From NCBI RefSeq assembly GCF_040581485.1, contig NC_090129.1:172501-236500 (forward strand): 64,000 bases of DNA, in the 5' to 3' direction. Under the pieces are notes generated by a model. That model was not told the DNA's origin, searched no databases, and saw only the letters and a program-made list of their open reading frames with translations. A program made the translations under genes and the position numbers. Positions 26,135 to 40,651 of the stretch are shown piece after piece; position 1 is the stretch's first letter; each line of letters opens with the position of its first letter. Source of the stretch: Linepithema humile (taxonomy: Eukaryota; Arthropoda; Insecta; Hymenoptera; Formicidae).

Positions 26135-29100
26135 TCGTCTCCTTCTAGCCCTTGACTCGTCTCGTCTTTAATCACGCTGCTCTCGAGGTGTTGAATTTCT
26201 TGGTACGATGTTAATCTTCCCCTTTCTGTTAACGATGCCCGTCATCGTCATCATCGTCTTGATGAGTAACACCGACCGGTCGGTCGACTGGACTCGCGAT
26301 TTAAGCACGATCGATAATGCTGCCAGGAAAAGCGATCGCATAAATTTTCGATATATCAGATGTATCGTAATGTTTAGAGAGCAAACAGCGACAGGAGAAA
26401 TCATTTCCGAGGCTAAGATGATTTAACGCTTCGGCTTCAGCTTAAAGCCAATTAAAGACACTACATTGTGCAACTCAAATATCTCTCGCATGACCGTTGC
26501 GGATCAGCGTGTCCGAGTGCGCTCTGATGTTTCGTTTAGAAGAATCAGGATTGTTGATGTAACAATCGTGTAACTGACATAATTGTTACGGTGTTACTTC
26601 CGTGATTCTCGAAACATTAATAAAACTTTGTTAACATAACATTAATTCTTGAGTTTTTTGTTTCTGGGATCAGAATTTTAGAGAAAAATGCTATCTATGT
26701 TGCAATCAAACTCGGCTAATTTTAAAATCAATATTAATTGGTATGATTATCGATTGATGCGATTGATTGCGACAGCGAGAGAGTAATAGTAATCAATAGT
26801 AACTAATATTGGTATTATTATAATACCGATAGCCAAACGTATGACTAGCAACAGTTAGTGTTAATTGTAATCATGCGATTAGTCGTAATTAGTATTATTA
26901 TTTTTAGTTTAGTATTTAGTCGTAGATAGTATTATTATTAGTTTTATCAGTAAGATATACTAGTATCACAGTAGCAGATCCAGTGGGATACCCGCGGATG
27001 CTACAGCACTGCCTGATCTCCGTCACGTCGCGGTCCAGACGCAACGCGGAGATCACCAAGCGCGTTCGAAACGAACCAAGCTTGATTTTGGTAGGGGAAG
27101 TTGGTGTGGTGTGGAGCGGGGGAGGATCTCCCTCTTCGGTGCACGAGTGTCACACGTGGAGGGGAATTTCCCCCGGTCGGTGCCGGCGGTGGCTACTCTG
27201 TCCCTTTTTGTTGCCGCCCATTTAGGCGCCACCGCAGCATGATTCGCAACTGTGTTTCTTTATCTTCGCTCTGTAGCCGAGGCTATGAACATACAAACGA
27301 TTGCATGCGCTCCTGTTTCTTTTCCTTTCTTCTGCTCCGTCTTCTTTCCGTCTCTCCGTCGATCGGAGCTGCGTCCGTTATTGTCTACTTGTTTTCTTTC
27401 TGTTACTTTGAACTTTTGTCTGTTTCATATTGGGTTTTTTTTTTTTTTCTTTCACGGGATGAGACAGTAATGAATCAGCAATTGTAGGTATGACAATCGT
27501 GTTTCCGCACGGAGATAAATTGTTTCGCGATGTGCGATGTATGATGTTTAAGTTTAAAGTCCTTTAAAGTTTGAAATATATTCCGTCTCCCAGGTGTACT
27601 TTTTATGCGCAAAGTATTATACTCTCTGATAGCGCGTGATTCCTTTGTAACACTTTTATGACTTTGTCTTTCCTTCACCTTAATTTTCACTGTATCGCAC
27701 ACCTATGAGAATTGGTGGCAACGAAAAAACATCAAATGAATTCAATCCGTAAAAGATTTGCGACTCTTTTTCTAAAATTTTACTTGCTTTTTCTCAAATA
27801 AAAGAATTTTTATTAAAACACAAAAGTTTTTTTCTTTTGTCTACAAGATAGCTTAATGAAGTACATATGTCATACGTATGGCAACACAGATAATTCAGGT
27901 ACTGATAAGTGTTTTGATACACACGCGAACCATTTAACTGTCGAGACTTCTCAAAGTTTTTCTATTCTCAGTTGTTTATAGTTTGAAAATGATGATGATT
28001 TTCTCGACGCATTTTCTATTGAAGTTCGCTACTAAATTGAAAGAATTTATTTTCAAGATTTCGCAGGCAAAAAATGGCGCGGTTAAGTCTAAAACATCCT
28101 GTAAAAATTATAATGTTATGTTTATCTAATTAAAACTATCGAAATACTTTTCCTCTCTGCACATAGAAGAAAAATCATTATTTGATAATAGTCGTCATTA
28201 TATTCAATTTTCATTATTTTAAAATATCTTTCTGCATTGTTAGAACAAGTGAACGGTTATTTCGCGTTGCTTCGCGACTTTTAACTATCATTGTACTTGC
28301 GTATCCATCTTCCAGTCTGTCAGTATTCGCAGGGATATCGACTTGTGAGAAAATTCATTCGTCTTTCTTAGTCTTCGTTCGATGGCAACGATACCTAGGA
28401 GAGCCTTTTATCGCCCCCGCGTTTTCTCGAGAGTGGCTCGAGTTTCACCGTATCTTACGACCTTTAGCCTCGCTCGGTTCCGGTCACCTATACACGGTGG
28501 ATGTAAAGTTTGGTATTCAACAATTTGTCCAAAGTAACCATCGGCGCAGAACGGCTGTATGAATAGGAGTGCATACGCCAGAATACCACACAGAAAACCG
28601 GCCGGATTCGAAACCTGTGTTCGGACAAAAACCTCTTGAACAACTGTGCGCCATGTGTGCGCCACGTTCGCCACTCCCATTTTCGCTCTCTTCTCCACTT
28701 GCCATCATCATCATGTTCTCCTATACCCTTCTCCGTTGTTTCTTCCCTTCGTCATTCATCCCACAGACTTTCTTAACGTATTTCTTTTCAGGGTAATAAC
28801 CAAAGCAGGTAAGATACCATGTTTATCATGCATCACCACCGATCAAATATTATTTATGAAATGAACCGAAAAAAAACCTTCGACTTTTCACTATTTCCTT
28901 TCTTTTCGTTCACTATTATGTTACAAGTGTAACCTGTCTTATTAAGTTTCCGAGTAAAAATGTCTAAAAAGCAGTATTGAAGTACATAAGAGAAACCAAC
29001 ATTCTTAATACTTTTCAATTTATTAATTCGTTTTTTGCAATGCCTCCGCAATGAACAGAATGAGTTAATTTGTCGTGAAAAATTTAAAATTACATTTGTA

Positions 29101-29493
29101 CATCGTTGTGCGTTATTTTTAGTAGAAACAAATTAAGTCGCATTTTCTGTGGACAAGATGAGTTAATTTGTTTTTATTTACTTTTAACTACGCGCGAATA
29201 GGGACCGCTTTTTGTCAAGAAATTAGTCGACAAATTAAGAAATTTATAATAAAGTTGATTACGAAGATTTAAAGTTGTGCTAAGATTGTTTTAATTTTAA
29301 ATTTGAAGTTGAACTATAGAAATGCTTAATTTTTATACATTTTTGTATTTAGAAATGACAAGAGTAAAATACAGAAGTAAGTTACGATTTGCACACGTGC
29401 AATATTGTACAAATTAAATAAAGCAAGAAATTAGAATTTTCTATACAAATAATATTCTCTTAAAAAATAATATTTTATTCGTAAAGATTAGAA

Positions 29494-29532
29494 GGCGCGC
29501 GCGTGCGCGTGTGTGTGTGTGTGTGTGTGTGC
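29494..29532. repeat. (GC)n-(GT)n compound microsatellite
   Basis: Alternating purine/pyrimidine tract, potentially Z-DNA forming. Confidence 0.85.
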
Positions 29533-31463
29533 AAAGCTAAAGTTTTTTTTACTCCTCAAGTATAAGTAATATTCGATCGACAACAGTGAACAATGAATAA
29601 CCAAGTTCTTCTCAAGTTCTAACGTCAATATTAAATCATAAAGATCATTATTATTCACGGTTATAATTTTATAACGTGAGTAATCGTGTGACAAAGGAAC
29701 ACACGGATCGGTCACACAGGTTTCCTGCATTCCCTTATCTGCCAAAGGTTTAGATTATGCGCCGCACATTACTCACTACAGCAAAGCGTGTGACTATGAA
29801 AATAAGCGATAGTCAAAGCCAATATCTCGCACTATATGACGACACTCGGAAGCAAACAGAAATCCGAACGCCACACACGCGCACTTTCTCGATCGTAACA
29901 AATATTTGCCTCCTGACCCCGAGACAGAAAGGGAAAGAGATAGGAGGAAAGATGAGATGCATTATATTTAATGCCCCTAACTTGGATCGTGTGTTGGCAT
30001 ACCCGGTTAAGCTTATCCAGCGAATATACGAAAAATGTGCGACGTATCTACTAGCACATCAATATTCTCTCCAGCGTGACACATATACATTACGAATATC
30101 ATATATACATTATACAAGGTGGTCTACTTAATGACTGCATCTTAAGTATCTTTCAGAAAAAAAGAGCGAAAACAAGAACATTCATTATTTCAAAGCATGA
30201 TTTGGGTTTGCTATATGTATATACGGTTATGGAGATATAAAATAACACAAAAAAGATTTATGTTCCCATAGAATGGTACAGATCCTTATATGATGTAGTG
30301 TCTTTGAAAAAATAATAATTACTTTGGGAAAAGCGTTTAAAGTGCACGAGTCAAGTGCATCCTATGTATTATATATACATATTTTCACAATCAAGTGAGC
30401 TAATTATCGATACGATAATAAAAAAAAATGTCTCAATCTGCCGTTAATAACGATTCTTCAGTAAGTTTCTAATTTGTTTCTAATTACTTGTGACAACTTA
30501 ATGCGAATTGAATCATTAGAAAGCATTAAAAATTAAACATTTTATTTGAATAGAATTTAAGATTGAATAAGTTACAATTGTCGCATTATTGAAAAAACTA
30601 TATTTTAACAAAGAAATTTGATTTTGATAAGTTAAAGAAGATCGAAGCTATACGTTTACTTTTTCTGTCATCAACAAAAATAGCGGCAAGATTTTCATCG
30701 CGTTGTGAAAACAATTGTAACTTTAACTGGAATTATATCGATTTTGTGTTGTACACAAGTTTCTGACGTTTTCGTTTTCGCTGTCTCTTTTTTTCTTTTT
30801 GCTATCCTTGTGCGATGACGTCTTCTACTCCGAAAGAGATAAACTCGACGACGCGAGATATCACGCAGTCGCATGATTTTTTGCTGTCAAAGGTAACGTT
30901 GGAATGCTTCGAGAATTGTTTTTACGCTTGTTCAATTTATCTCACACGAAAATCTTACATACTGTTTATAGAAAAATATAGTTTGTATCAATTGCAACTC
31001 TAGCGAAAATAGATTAATTAAAAAAGAAAAAAATAATTCTAAATTAGACAAGAAAGAATTATATTTATAAAATATAAAATATAGGATATATCTCATGTTT
31101 TCTTTCTCTCTTCTGACTTTATGACTAATTTGAAATCGTATCAAACTTATATAAACACGAGGATTAACTAGAAGTGCAACTGTTTTTTTTTCTCTTGCAT
31201 ACAAGTGATATGGGAAAATAAATCTTACGTTAATCGCTATGTAAAAATAATTTTTTTCAAAATCATGGTATCAGCCACAAAATTTGCATTCGAGAAAATA
31301 ATTTTTCGTGCCCAAAGTGGGATTGGCCAGGAAATTGACATGAGGAAAATAATCTTTTATGTCCATGGCATTGGCAACGAAATTTGAGCTCAGAAAAACT
31401 ATCTTTCATATTCATAGTATCGGCCAGAAAATTCGGTAGCTATTGAAGCTCTTGTAAATTTAG

Positions 31464-31464
31464 C

Positions 31465-31519
<55 letters not shown>
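31464..31519. repeat. GA microsatellite
   Basis: About 55 bases of (GA)n with one AAA interruption. Confidence 0.9.
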
Positions 31520-33658
31520 AAGGTGAACAGATTACATGTAGTTGAGAGAGGGAATCTGTGTAGGAAATCGAAGCAATTTACCTATGGATCCTGCGGGTCG
31601 TGAATACAACGATAGTTGCCATATGGGTGACAGCCCGAGGGCCCTAACCTCCGTTCCTAATACTCTGATACCCTATGTGAGTTACATTCGAGGAATCGAT
31701 GAGGTACGCACGAATCGAAATACCACGTACCCATAACCATCTCTCCCACTCTCTTCCCACATCCCCCCGCCTAGGAGAACGATTCTGCAAAAACGTGCCG
31801 GCATGAGATCGTGTGCACGTGAGTCATCGATATATTCGCCACCGAACGCTCTGTCGTTCCCACGACGTACTCTCTATAGAAGAAATGCTATCCTTTCCCG
31901 ACGACGAGGATTAACTTTGTGTCATTCAAGCGAAAAGGTTGCGTCATTATGCCGGTGGGGGATATCGCACACCCCAAGGCAGACGTTTCTACAAATGAAC
32001 AGTGGTATCAGAGATGGCGATAACCACTAAGATGAGATTTTAATTATTTTCTACATGCACATCATTGAAATTCATCATTGAAATTATTCAAACTACGTTA
32101 TTATTGTGGAACGTTGCTTTTAAAAGAAAAAGAAATCTAGTGATATGTAAGGAGAAATGATCGGGACGCTTGTCTTGCGAAATTAAGAGTTCGACGCGTT
32201 ACTATGGAAATATACAATGTCACTAGGAAGGATAGAATACAGTTTGAACTAATTGAAAAGTACCGCATGTGTGTACTGGCCGATAGCCATAAATCTGTCG
32301 CGAAACGCGTACGAATTGTGGACGTAGGGCGTGTTTTATCGCGAGCGACAGGCGTCGCGGAATAGGTCTTCCGTTAATACGTGACGAATCGCGGGCACGC
32401 GTATCGCGATAAATTTCGATTCTGTCGACACGCGCGCGCGTTTCTGACGACTACACCCGCATTATTTGAGGAACAATCATGGCAAATTTGCCGTAGCAAG
32501 TATCGCACTGTAAATAATAATTGTTTAACCGTTCCATTGGATTTTCCAATTGAGTTGTATCAAACTATGCAATTATTTTTTGTCGTTAAAAAATAAAAAT
32601 TATACAATCAAAAAAAGCATTTAATCGACATTAAAATTGGTTTTAAATATTAATCAATCGTAATAATCAATTATGATATTAAATTAAAAACGGCAATTAT
32701 GTTATACAATGTTGTTGAATTTTCGCTTCCCACTTACATTAATAAGAAATCGACGTAATTATGTTGCATTAATTTGACCAAGTCTCTTCAGACTGATTAA
32801 CGTACCACAAGTTCTGTGATATGCGTCAATGTTCTTTTTTTTCTACTTTCAATCAACATTGATTTATCGTGGCACGAGGATACCTCGTAGTGCGCGACTC
32901 GCCTGACATGTTCCTGATAACGAGATGCGAACACGCGCGCATATTATTGTGCAAACGCATCGTAACTATAGCAAGACTGAATGAAGTCTGTAATCTCTTT
33001 AAGATTCTCATTTCAAATATCAAAAATGGACTTTGAAATTATGAATTTTACCTGCTGTTGTTTTGAAGATTTCATAGATGCATTTTTATAGGACGTATGT
33101 ATTGGTATATGTTTATAATTGCTTAAAAAAGATTATCTGATCTATGTTAATTTTTATGAAAATATTACACTTGATCATTATAATATGAAATTACTCTACA
33201 ATCACATTTGTTGTAATGCTAAATATTAGTCTTTTATTATTATATAGGACTGTAAAAAGCGGATGAAAATTTGTATAATCACGCACCGGTGATATTGATC
33301 ACGAATTTAATACCTAAGATAATTATTCGTATAAATGACGAGCGGTCTTTAATCCTAAATCATGCACACACACACACATACAGGTACATCTTCAATGTAA
33401 GAGCTGGAATTTAAAGGGATTCGGCGGTTATGCATTCTGGGAAGGTGTGCACTGCGAAATGCAGCAACGGTGCCGTGATGGATATTGGATGTGGATGATG
33501 GGGTAGCCACACCGCTCCGCGCACGACGAGCGGCTATGGGGTAGCAAAGCTAAGCCAGTAATGTAATAACTTGAATAGAGGGGCACGCAGGCGGAAAGAA
33601 CATAACCTACCCCTCCGAGTGTCCCTTTCCCTATCTCGCTTTCTCTCTCTTCCACGAT

Positions 33659-33698
33659 GTACACACACACACACGCGCGCGCGCACACACACACATAT

Positions 33699-33753
<55 letters not shown>
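33659..33753. repeat. Compound (AC)n-(GC)n-(AC)n-(CT)n microsatellite
   Basis: An AC/GC alternating tract to about 33695, followed by a (CT)n run of about 50 bases from 33702. Long low-complexity open frames here are artefacts of the repeats. Confidence 0.9.
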
Positions 33754-33760
<7 letters not shown>

Positions 33761-36700
33761 TTAGAACACATGGGTACATACGAATCTGCGCACGTATAAC
33801 TGCTGGCGCGGTGCACGAAACGTGGCTCGAGGGCGGCTGCGGGGGTCTTCACCCGTGACTGGGAAGGTACCCCACGTACAGTCGGTCACGCTAAAAGGCT
33901 TTTAGTACTCACTCGTTCGCCGTTATTGAATCCCAAGCTGCGCTTCCTCGTGCCGACCGATAATTGCGAGAAGTTGCATTTATACATTCGCCAGTTGCAT
34001 CTTTGCGTTATTTTCTTAGCTCACGAAGTCAATGTTGAGGTTTTCTCGAATGACTCGGGTCTCTGAGGACAGATAAAAAGAAATACATTTCGCACCAATT
34101 GTTTTAAGTAGTACAAATAAAAATAGACATAATTATGCGAGCTTATAAATCGGGATTTATCGATATATCAATTTGAATTCTCACTTTAATATTCACAAGA
34201 TATTTTACAAGTTGAAAATTACTTGTGTGAGTTTTCCTTATATTATTCTATTTGTCGAGATTTAATGTTAAAAATATCGTTGTAACTCTTACAAATTACA
34301 ATTTTATTAACGTAAAATCTATTGGAAAAATTACATCAAGATTAAAGCTATTTAATCTGAATGAGAATCTGAATCTCCAATACTCATGTATAAATCTTAA
34401 AAAGATTTTATTCGTCTCTGTTCTAATTAATTTAATTGGAAAAAGTCAATAAAGAATTATTGATGAATAATTATAATATTTTCTTATGAAACTAATATAT
34501 TCAGAAACACATAAATATTATGCTAATGTTAGAAATTGCCACAATTTACAGCTTTGCACTGAGTATGAGACTTCATCGATTGTCGCACAGTGGCCGTACG
34601 TTATATTACGGTATTACACAAAGACTTTCTAGTAAAACTTAGAATTAGTGACGCGATTGACTGTACCTGTACCGCAGGAGGGTGATCCCGAGAGTTAAAC
34701 TCCGCGATTCGGGAACGCGGCAGTGAGGCGGGGGGTGAGACGGGGGTGGTCGATGCTCTCCCAGTCAAATACAGGAGAAAAAGACAGGGTGAGCGAGTGA
34801 ATGAATGGCTTCCAATCTGTTCCATCCCTTTGTTGGAGCGGCTCGTGCCGCGTGTGCAAATCTACCCCTGTTTCACCCCTCTGCCTCTTTTCCCCCGATC
34901 CCCTGGTCACCCCTACCGGATTCTACCATTGCGCACACGCCTCACACCTGAGCACAATGGGCGGCCGATTTTGTTCTCCCCTGATCCTACCTCTTCATGT
35001 TTAAATACGTGCAGAATCTATATGTCCGCACATATTTCGTTTTTGTTTTCTGATTTTTCCTTTGCTTTTCGCTTCGCAAAAATATCATGCATGTTTTGAT
35101 ATGTGGATATCGAGATATTAAAATTGTCAAGTGAAACTGGAGAGAATGAATTACTACGGAGATATGTAAACATTCTAACTGGTTATCAAGGGCTGGTTTA
35201 ATCAGTACTGATGACGAATTGGAATTGGAATTCCAAGTACGTGATGCGTAGTTTTAAAATTTACAAAAAAAATTTTGAAATTTAGAAAAAGTTTGAAATT
35301 TCAAAGTGATATGCTTAGTATTGAATAGATTTAGTCATATTTTTACGCAAAGAAACAATAGTAATGCAACTATATGCTGTCGAGTCTATAAATTGAATTA
35401 CAAAGTATATATATATATATATATAATTTGTATATAAGATAATGTTGTCTACGAGAAAAATCGAGCATTTATCGCTATCAACGTGTGCAGAAACGAGCAA
35501 ACAGATCTTTTAATGGAGAGATGTATTAATTTGTTCTATGAAAAAATGTCCCGACCTTTAATTCTATGAATCGCTTGGCAGCAATGTGAAACGAAACAGT
35601 ACGAGTTGATAAAAATACAAATTAGCATGTAACAGATTCCGAGCGTAATTAAAAAATGTTCTGTAGATCCAAACCATTATATCATTTATACATATCAGAT
35701 ATGTATCTCCACTTCTTTTAAAACATATTTCACACGGTCGGACATTTTCGTACGAATTGCTGCAACGGCTTTTTGCCCGCACACTCATTCAGTTACTTAT
35801 AGTTACTTATCGTCAATCTCAATTTCGGCAACGCGCTCATCTCATGATTCATAAATTTCGATACATGTGGGTCCACGTGTACCTGATCAAAGGCTATTTA
35901 ACTCAATGCCTCTATATATACCTTAACAACTCGTAGGTGCGCACGAATGGTGATCGTTAACAAACATGCGGGCACCGCGGTGGGAATTCCACTTAATTTA
36001 AGTGTAATTGTTTAATTGAGGATCCTCGCCGAGGCGCTCACCGCATAAATTGGTCGTTTACGATTCCGTTCTTGCATCGTATATTTTCGAGAGCGTCACA
36101 GCGTAATATAAAAATTACAATTGAGATATCATTTATCTTATGCAATTTTCTACTTATTTTCTCATCTTTTTATCATAACAATTGACAAAGTAAGAAAGTA
36201 AATTTAATAATAATCAATTGTTTTTCATACATTAGTACATTATTCTACTTTTAACAAAACATATAAACACAATAAAAACTTGTAATAGTAAAAAATAATT
36301 AAAAATAAAAACAATATTTCTACAGCAATTTATTTTAATTGTTATTGAACGTTGAAATCTAACATTGGATGTATATTTTTATTTATGTATTCTATACCAA
36401 GAAGTTTGAACACAACAAAAAATATCTTTTTATCATCTTAGATTTAAAAATAAACCGTTATGCACAATACATTCACGTCGATATTCTCGATAACGAAATA
36501 CAAAGTTGCAATAAGCCACTGACTCTATAATCGTCGTCCAGTGTTACAACTGTGCTGTAGTTTTATAAAATGGTTCTGAGATAGCATCTGCATCTGGAGA
36601 ATACAAGTATCACGGGACAAGATACGGGAGAAGAAGTCGCGATAACATAGAAACGGCACGGGTGGTTGAATTTGGCCGCGATCGCGGAGAAACGATATAA

Positions 36701-39451
36701 TATATATTTCACGGCGAGAGATCGTTTCCACGATCGCCACTGGAAAGATATAGTGACGGGGGTGAAAATCGCGCCACGTGGCCCGCGGGTACTTGAGGAA
36801 GAACAAGGGGAGAAGTTGGACTAGCATTACCGGCCCCGGCCCTGGCGAACGTGAGTTACCTTTACCGCGTTTGCTATTCTCCATTGTGCATGACTACGAT
36901 ACGGGACCGTGCAGGGGAGGCTGCGAGAGAGATCGCATGAGTCATACCGAGGCGAGTTTCGCTCGCATTGGCGTACATCATCTTTCCGAACGACGAAATA
37001 TCACGGTATTACATTTCGAATTCGTATTCCTACACGGATTTCTATAGAAATATGGATTAAAAATAACTTTAATTTAATATAATTGTATTTTTCGCAAGAA
37101 GAAATAGTTATTTAAGAGTAAAAATCGAGATATTTGAAAATTTTTATCGAATACCGTTTCGACTATGATGCTGTGATTCTCTTACCGCTTATGATTTATT
37201 TGTGTAAAAATTAATGAATTATCTAATAATATACTTTGCACACTTTACGAAGATAATGTCGTTGATTAACTATAGAGAAAAAGTGTGTTGTTTTCTTTCC
37301 TTTAAATAATCCTTTATATGTACAATTGGATAAAATGTAAAGTGCAATAATTTGATTGATAATGAATATAAATAAGTTGCGTATCACAAAATATAATAAA
37401 GATTTAAAGTAGAAATTTACAGAGATATTTTGTATAAAAAAATATGAAATGAGTTTAATAGATTAATTCTAATGACTATTATTTCTTTCTTATCTATATT
37501 ACAATCTTTTGTATGCTTTGAAAAATAATATAGAAAATTTATCTGTTGAGGGAACAAACAATCAGTTCTAAATTAGTTAAGCACGATCACGGACAAATAT
37601 CGAAAAGTCTACGTTAATAGGAGTCATCTGTGGATACCTGCGAATTTATTTGGAATCTCTAATTGCAGATCTGTAATTCATATTCCTGATGGTATGGTTC
37701 AATTTTAATTGATCAAAGTAACCTCAATCAAAATTACTGATATGAACGATCATTGGAAACGATCCGTCGCGACATGTTGCGTCCCTACGTCACTGCACTT
37801 GGTCAATGCATCAATCCGGCCTGCATCTGTATGTATTTACGCTACGATGAGAGGGGCGGAGGGGGGCGAACTGGGGAGGAAAACCCCTATGTGACATCAT
37901 CCCCCACGCTGGCGCGCGCCCGCTTCGTTTCGCTGGCTGACTTCTGTCGCCTAACTCCAAAACACCCCTGGACCCTGCCACCTCCCTTTACCTTTAATCT
38001 TTATCAATCCATCCAGCCGAGTCGCCGAATCGAACGCACGAACGTGCACGAGACGAGACGCACGGGATGCGAACGCCACCGCGCATTATTCACGGCCGAT
38101 AGCGCCTTCACCCTCGGCCCGTCCATCTCTTTCACCGAGTTTCACCCTCTCTTCATCCTCATCCTGTTTCGTGTGCCCTTCGTAGCCTCGAACTCTCAAA
38201 ACAGTTCGTCTTTCGACAAATGAAAATGGATAAATTGCTAATTGTGACGCGGATCACAACTTTCTTTATTTTTACTGTTTATCATTTTATCATTTCTTCA
38301 TCGATTTGAATATTAAAATCATTTCCTAATAATATATCAACGTTAACATTAGCAATATTAATAATAACAACATTTTTTGGTCTTACAAATACCTTCACTT
38401 TTCCTAGTTAATACCTGCGTTATTATTATCGCACTTTAATAGCATTTTATCAATTACATTGCATAATATTACATATAATATGACTGTTTATCAATTGCTC
38501 TCCTTATGCACATTATATTTAAAGACGAGTTCCTCAAAAATTAATCTAAAAATTTATCTAATTGATATGTGATGTATACAGGATGCCTTAGAGGCCAACC
38601 GTATCACTCATTAATATCAACAACTCAGCTGCGAGTTGTTTTATCTTAATATCAGCATAAAAGAATAGATTTGCAAATAATGTAAAATATACAAAGTGCC
38701 AAACTAACCCGTTAGCAGATTTCTGAGGTTTTTGATATAATAAGAATATAAAAATAAATATGCGATACATCTAAATAAATTTTTCAACATTTTGACTAAT
38801 AAAAATTTCAAATACTTTCCATTTAAAAACTAGTAGCCTCGACATTTTGGTATAGAGTTTTGTCGCCAACTGATCTCAGGAATCTGCTATTAATGGATAA
38901 TACAATTGGTTTGGGATGTCCACTATAAGAATCATAAAATAACCTTTATTATGTAAAATAAGATCAATTGCAAAAAATGCTCTAATGTCACGATTATAAA
39001 AATTATATTTATATTACGCTACAATTTATTAAATTGGAAAGAGACCAGCCGAAAGTAAATGTGTAGTTTGGTATTATAAAATAAAGATTTATGAGCCTTT
39101 CTTTTTTGTAGAAGCGATAGTTACTTACAATTAGTATCTTGTGGCACATTGATACGCTTTAACAATTCAAGCAGTTTAGAAGATAATTCCTAAAATGTTT
39201 AAACGTACTGCACAAAAGTGCTGAATTTGATTTAAGGTTTGTAAAGACACTGACTATGGTTTACACGGACACTAATGTTTAGGAATATTTAGATTATAAC
39301 TACTACTAATGTAAAATATCCATAAAGTGTAGACACTATTCGTCGGTATTATAATTTCAAATCGGCGTAGTGTTATTTACTTGACATTTTACGGTAATGT
39401 TGTAACTACGGATGTTTCTAAACCAGTGCCCGCGTAAACTGATGTAGTGCA

Positions 39452-40134
39452 CACTATAAAAAATTACTGACTGACAATTCAGTCGGGAGCCCGATAGGAA
39501 ACATCGCATCACTGATGTATACTTTAAACCAAAATATATTGTTAGTATTTTTAAAAAACCACACCTATCTGAACTTGTTTTTCATTGGTATACATATATT
39601 TCATTAAAAAACACAAACACCACATGATCATAAAACTTTTCGGATGTAAGACTGATGACAGAGAACGAGATAGAAGTCGTAGTCGTGGATGCCACAAAAA
39701 GTTATTGTGTGGATACGTTTCACGACTTACGTTTTTCTCTGCCTTACCATACGTCCACGACTACGACTTACATCTCGTTTTCTGCCATCAGCCTAACTAA
39801 TATTCCGTAATGGATTCCATGACGCGACGTCAGTTGAGACTGCTTCGATTGCATTTGTTACATTGCTACTGCGTCTTCGCTATTGCGCGACATCCACGCA
39901 TCGGGTTATAAAACCATAGCATGTCTGAAATTTTAGACAGATGCTGCTTTCAAATATGTTGTCTAATTTTTTGGACACCAATTCTAAATATTTCGGACAG
40001 ACGCGCCACTATTCTGAACTTGCAGAGAAACTACTCTGATAATTAAGACAGATTGTCTGAAATTACTTTCAGGCAACCTGATCTGAAAATTCAGACAAAA
40101 ATGTGTTTGAATTTTTAGGCAATTTTTTACAGTG
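39452..40134. mobile_element. Possible non-autonomous DNA element with CACTRTAAAAAATT ends
   Basis: The left end is CACTATAAAAAATT and the right end, read inward, is CACTGTAAAAAATT, 14 bp with one difference. No clear target-site duplication was found. The interior holds a hairpin at 39652-39791 and several diverged copies of a short TCTGAAATTTCAGA-like motif (39920-40110). No coding capacity. Moderate-to-low confidence. Confidence 0.4.
39652..39791. repeat. Imperfect hairpin, 140 bp
   Basis: CTGATGACAGAGAACGAGAT at the left pairs with ATCTCGTTTTCTGCCATCAG at the right, and the shared AGTCGTAGTCGTGGA segment pairs further in. Stem arms are about 45 bases around a central spacer. It lies within the possible element at 39452-40134. 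Confidence 0.65.
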
Positions 40135-40651
40135 CACATAAAAAGTAGTGCATATAAAAAGTAAAAATGTTGAGCGTTTTTCTCGACCATTTTTTGTAAA
40201 ATTGTTTATATTTTGTGATGGATTGTCATTTTACAGGCACCCTGTACGATATCCTAAACTTAGGGTGACTATTTTCAACTTAATGATTAACTTTAATCAA
40301 CGATTCGAACTTGTCGACAAAATGGCAAACATGAATAAAATATCATCAAAAATTTTTTTCCTTTAATGATATTTTATTCCTCATATTAGTAATTCGACAA
40401 ATTTGAATCGTCCATTGAAATTAATCGATATGATTGGAAATAGTAACTGTTAATCCAATATTTTTTTAACTACGTAGTCTTGGAATAAAATTGATACATT
40501 TCAGAGGGAGTTAATTAAAAACGCCGCTATTTAAAATAAGCATTTCTCTCGTAATTCATTCATGTTATAGAATTCAACAAATGACGTATGAAACATTTTA
40601 ATGAATTGGGTTACGTACCTTAACCGTAACATAACAAATACCCGTGCATAA

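Larger units (their letters stand above)
22130..38560. other. Long interval without a supportable gene
   Basis: AT-rich DNA between divergent zfh1 and SMC1. Open frames are short, overlap on both strands and match nothing I recognise. GC-richer islands occur at about 24.8-25.2, 25.8-26.1, 27.0-27.3, 28.4-28.8, 31.5-32.0, 34.6-35.0, 36.6-37.0 and 37.75-38.2 kb. They may be enhancers, non-coding RNA exons or extra 5' exons of zfh1. No tRNA or recognisable microRNA was seen. Confidence 0.5.

Noticed and set aside
28182..28714. Overlapping plus and minus frames of 96-126 codons
   Set aside because: No recognised similarity, no splice or start context, and both strands are open, as expected in a GC-richer island.
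33534..33858. Open frames rich in Arg-Glu or Ser-Leu
   Set aside because: They are produced by the (CT)n and (AC)n microsatellites.
36525..36884. 119-codon minus-strand frame
   Set aside because: No domain, no exon partners, and the frame lies in a GC-rich island open on the other strand as well.
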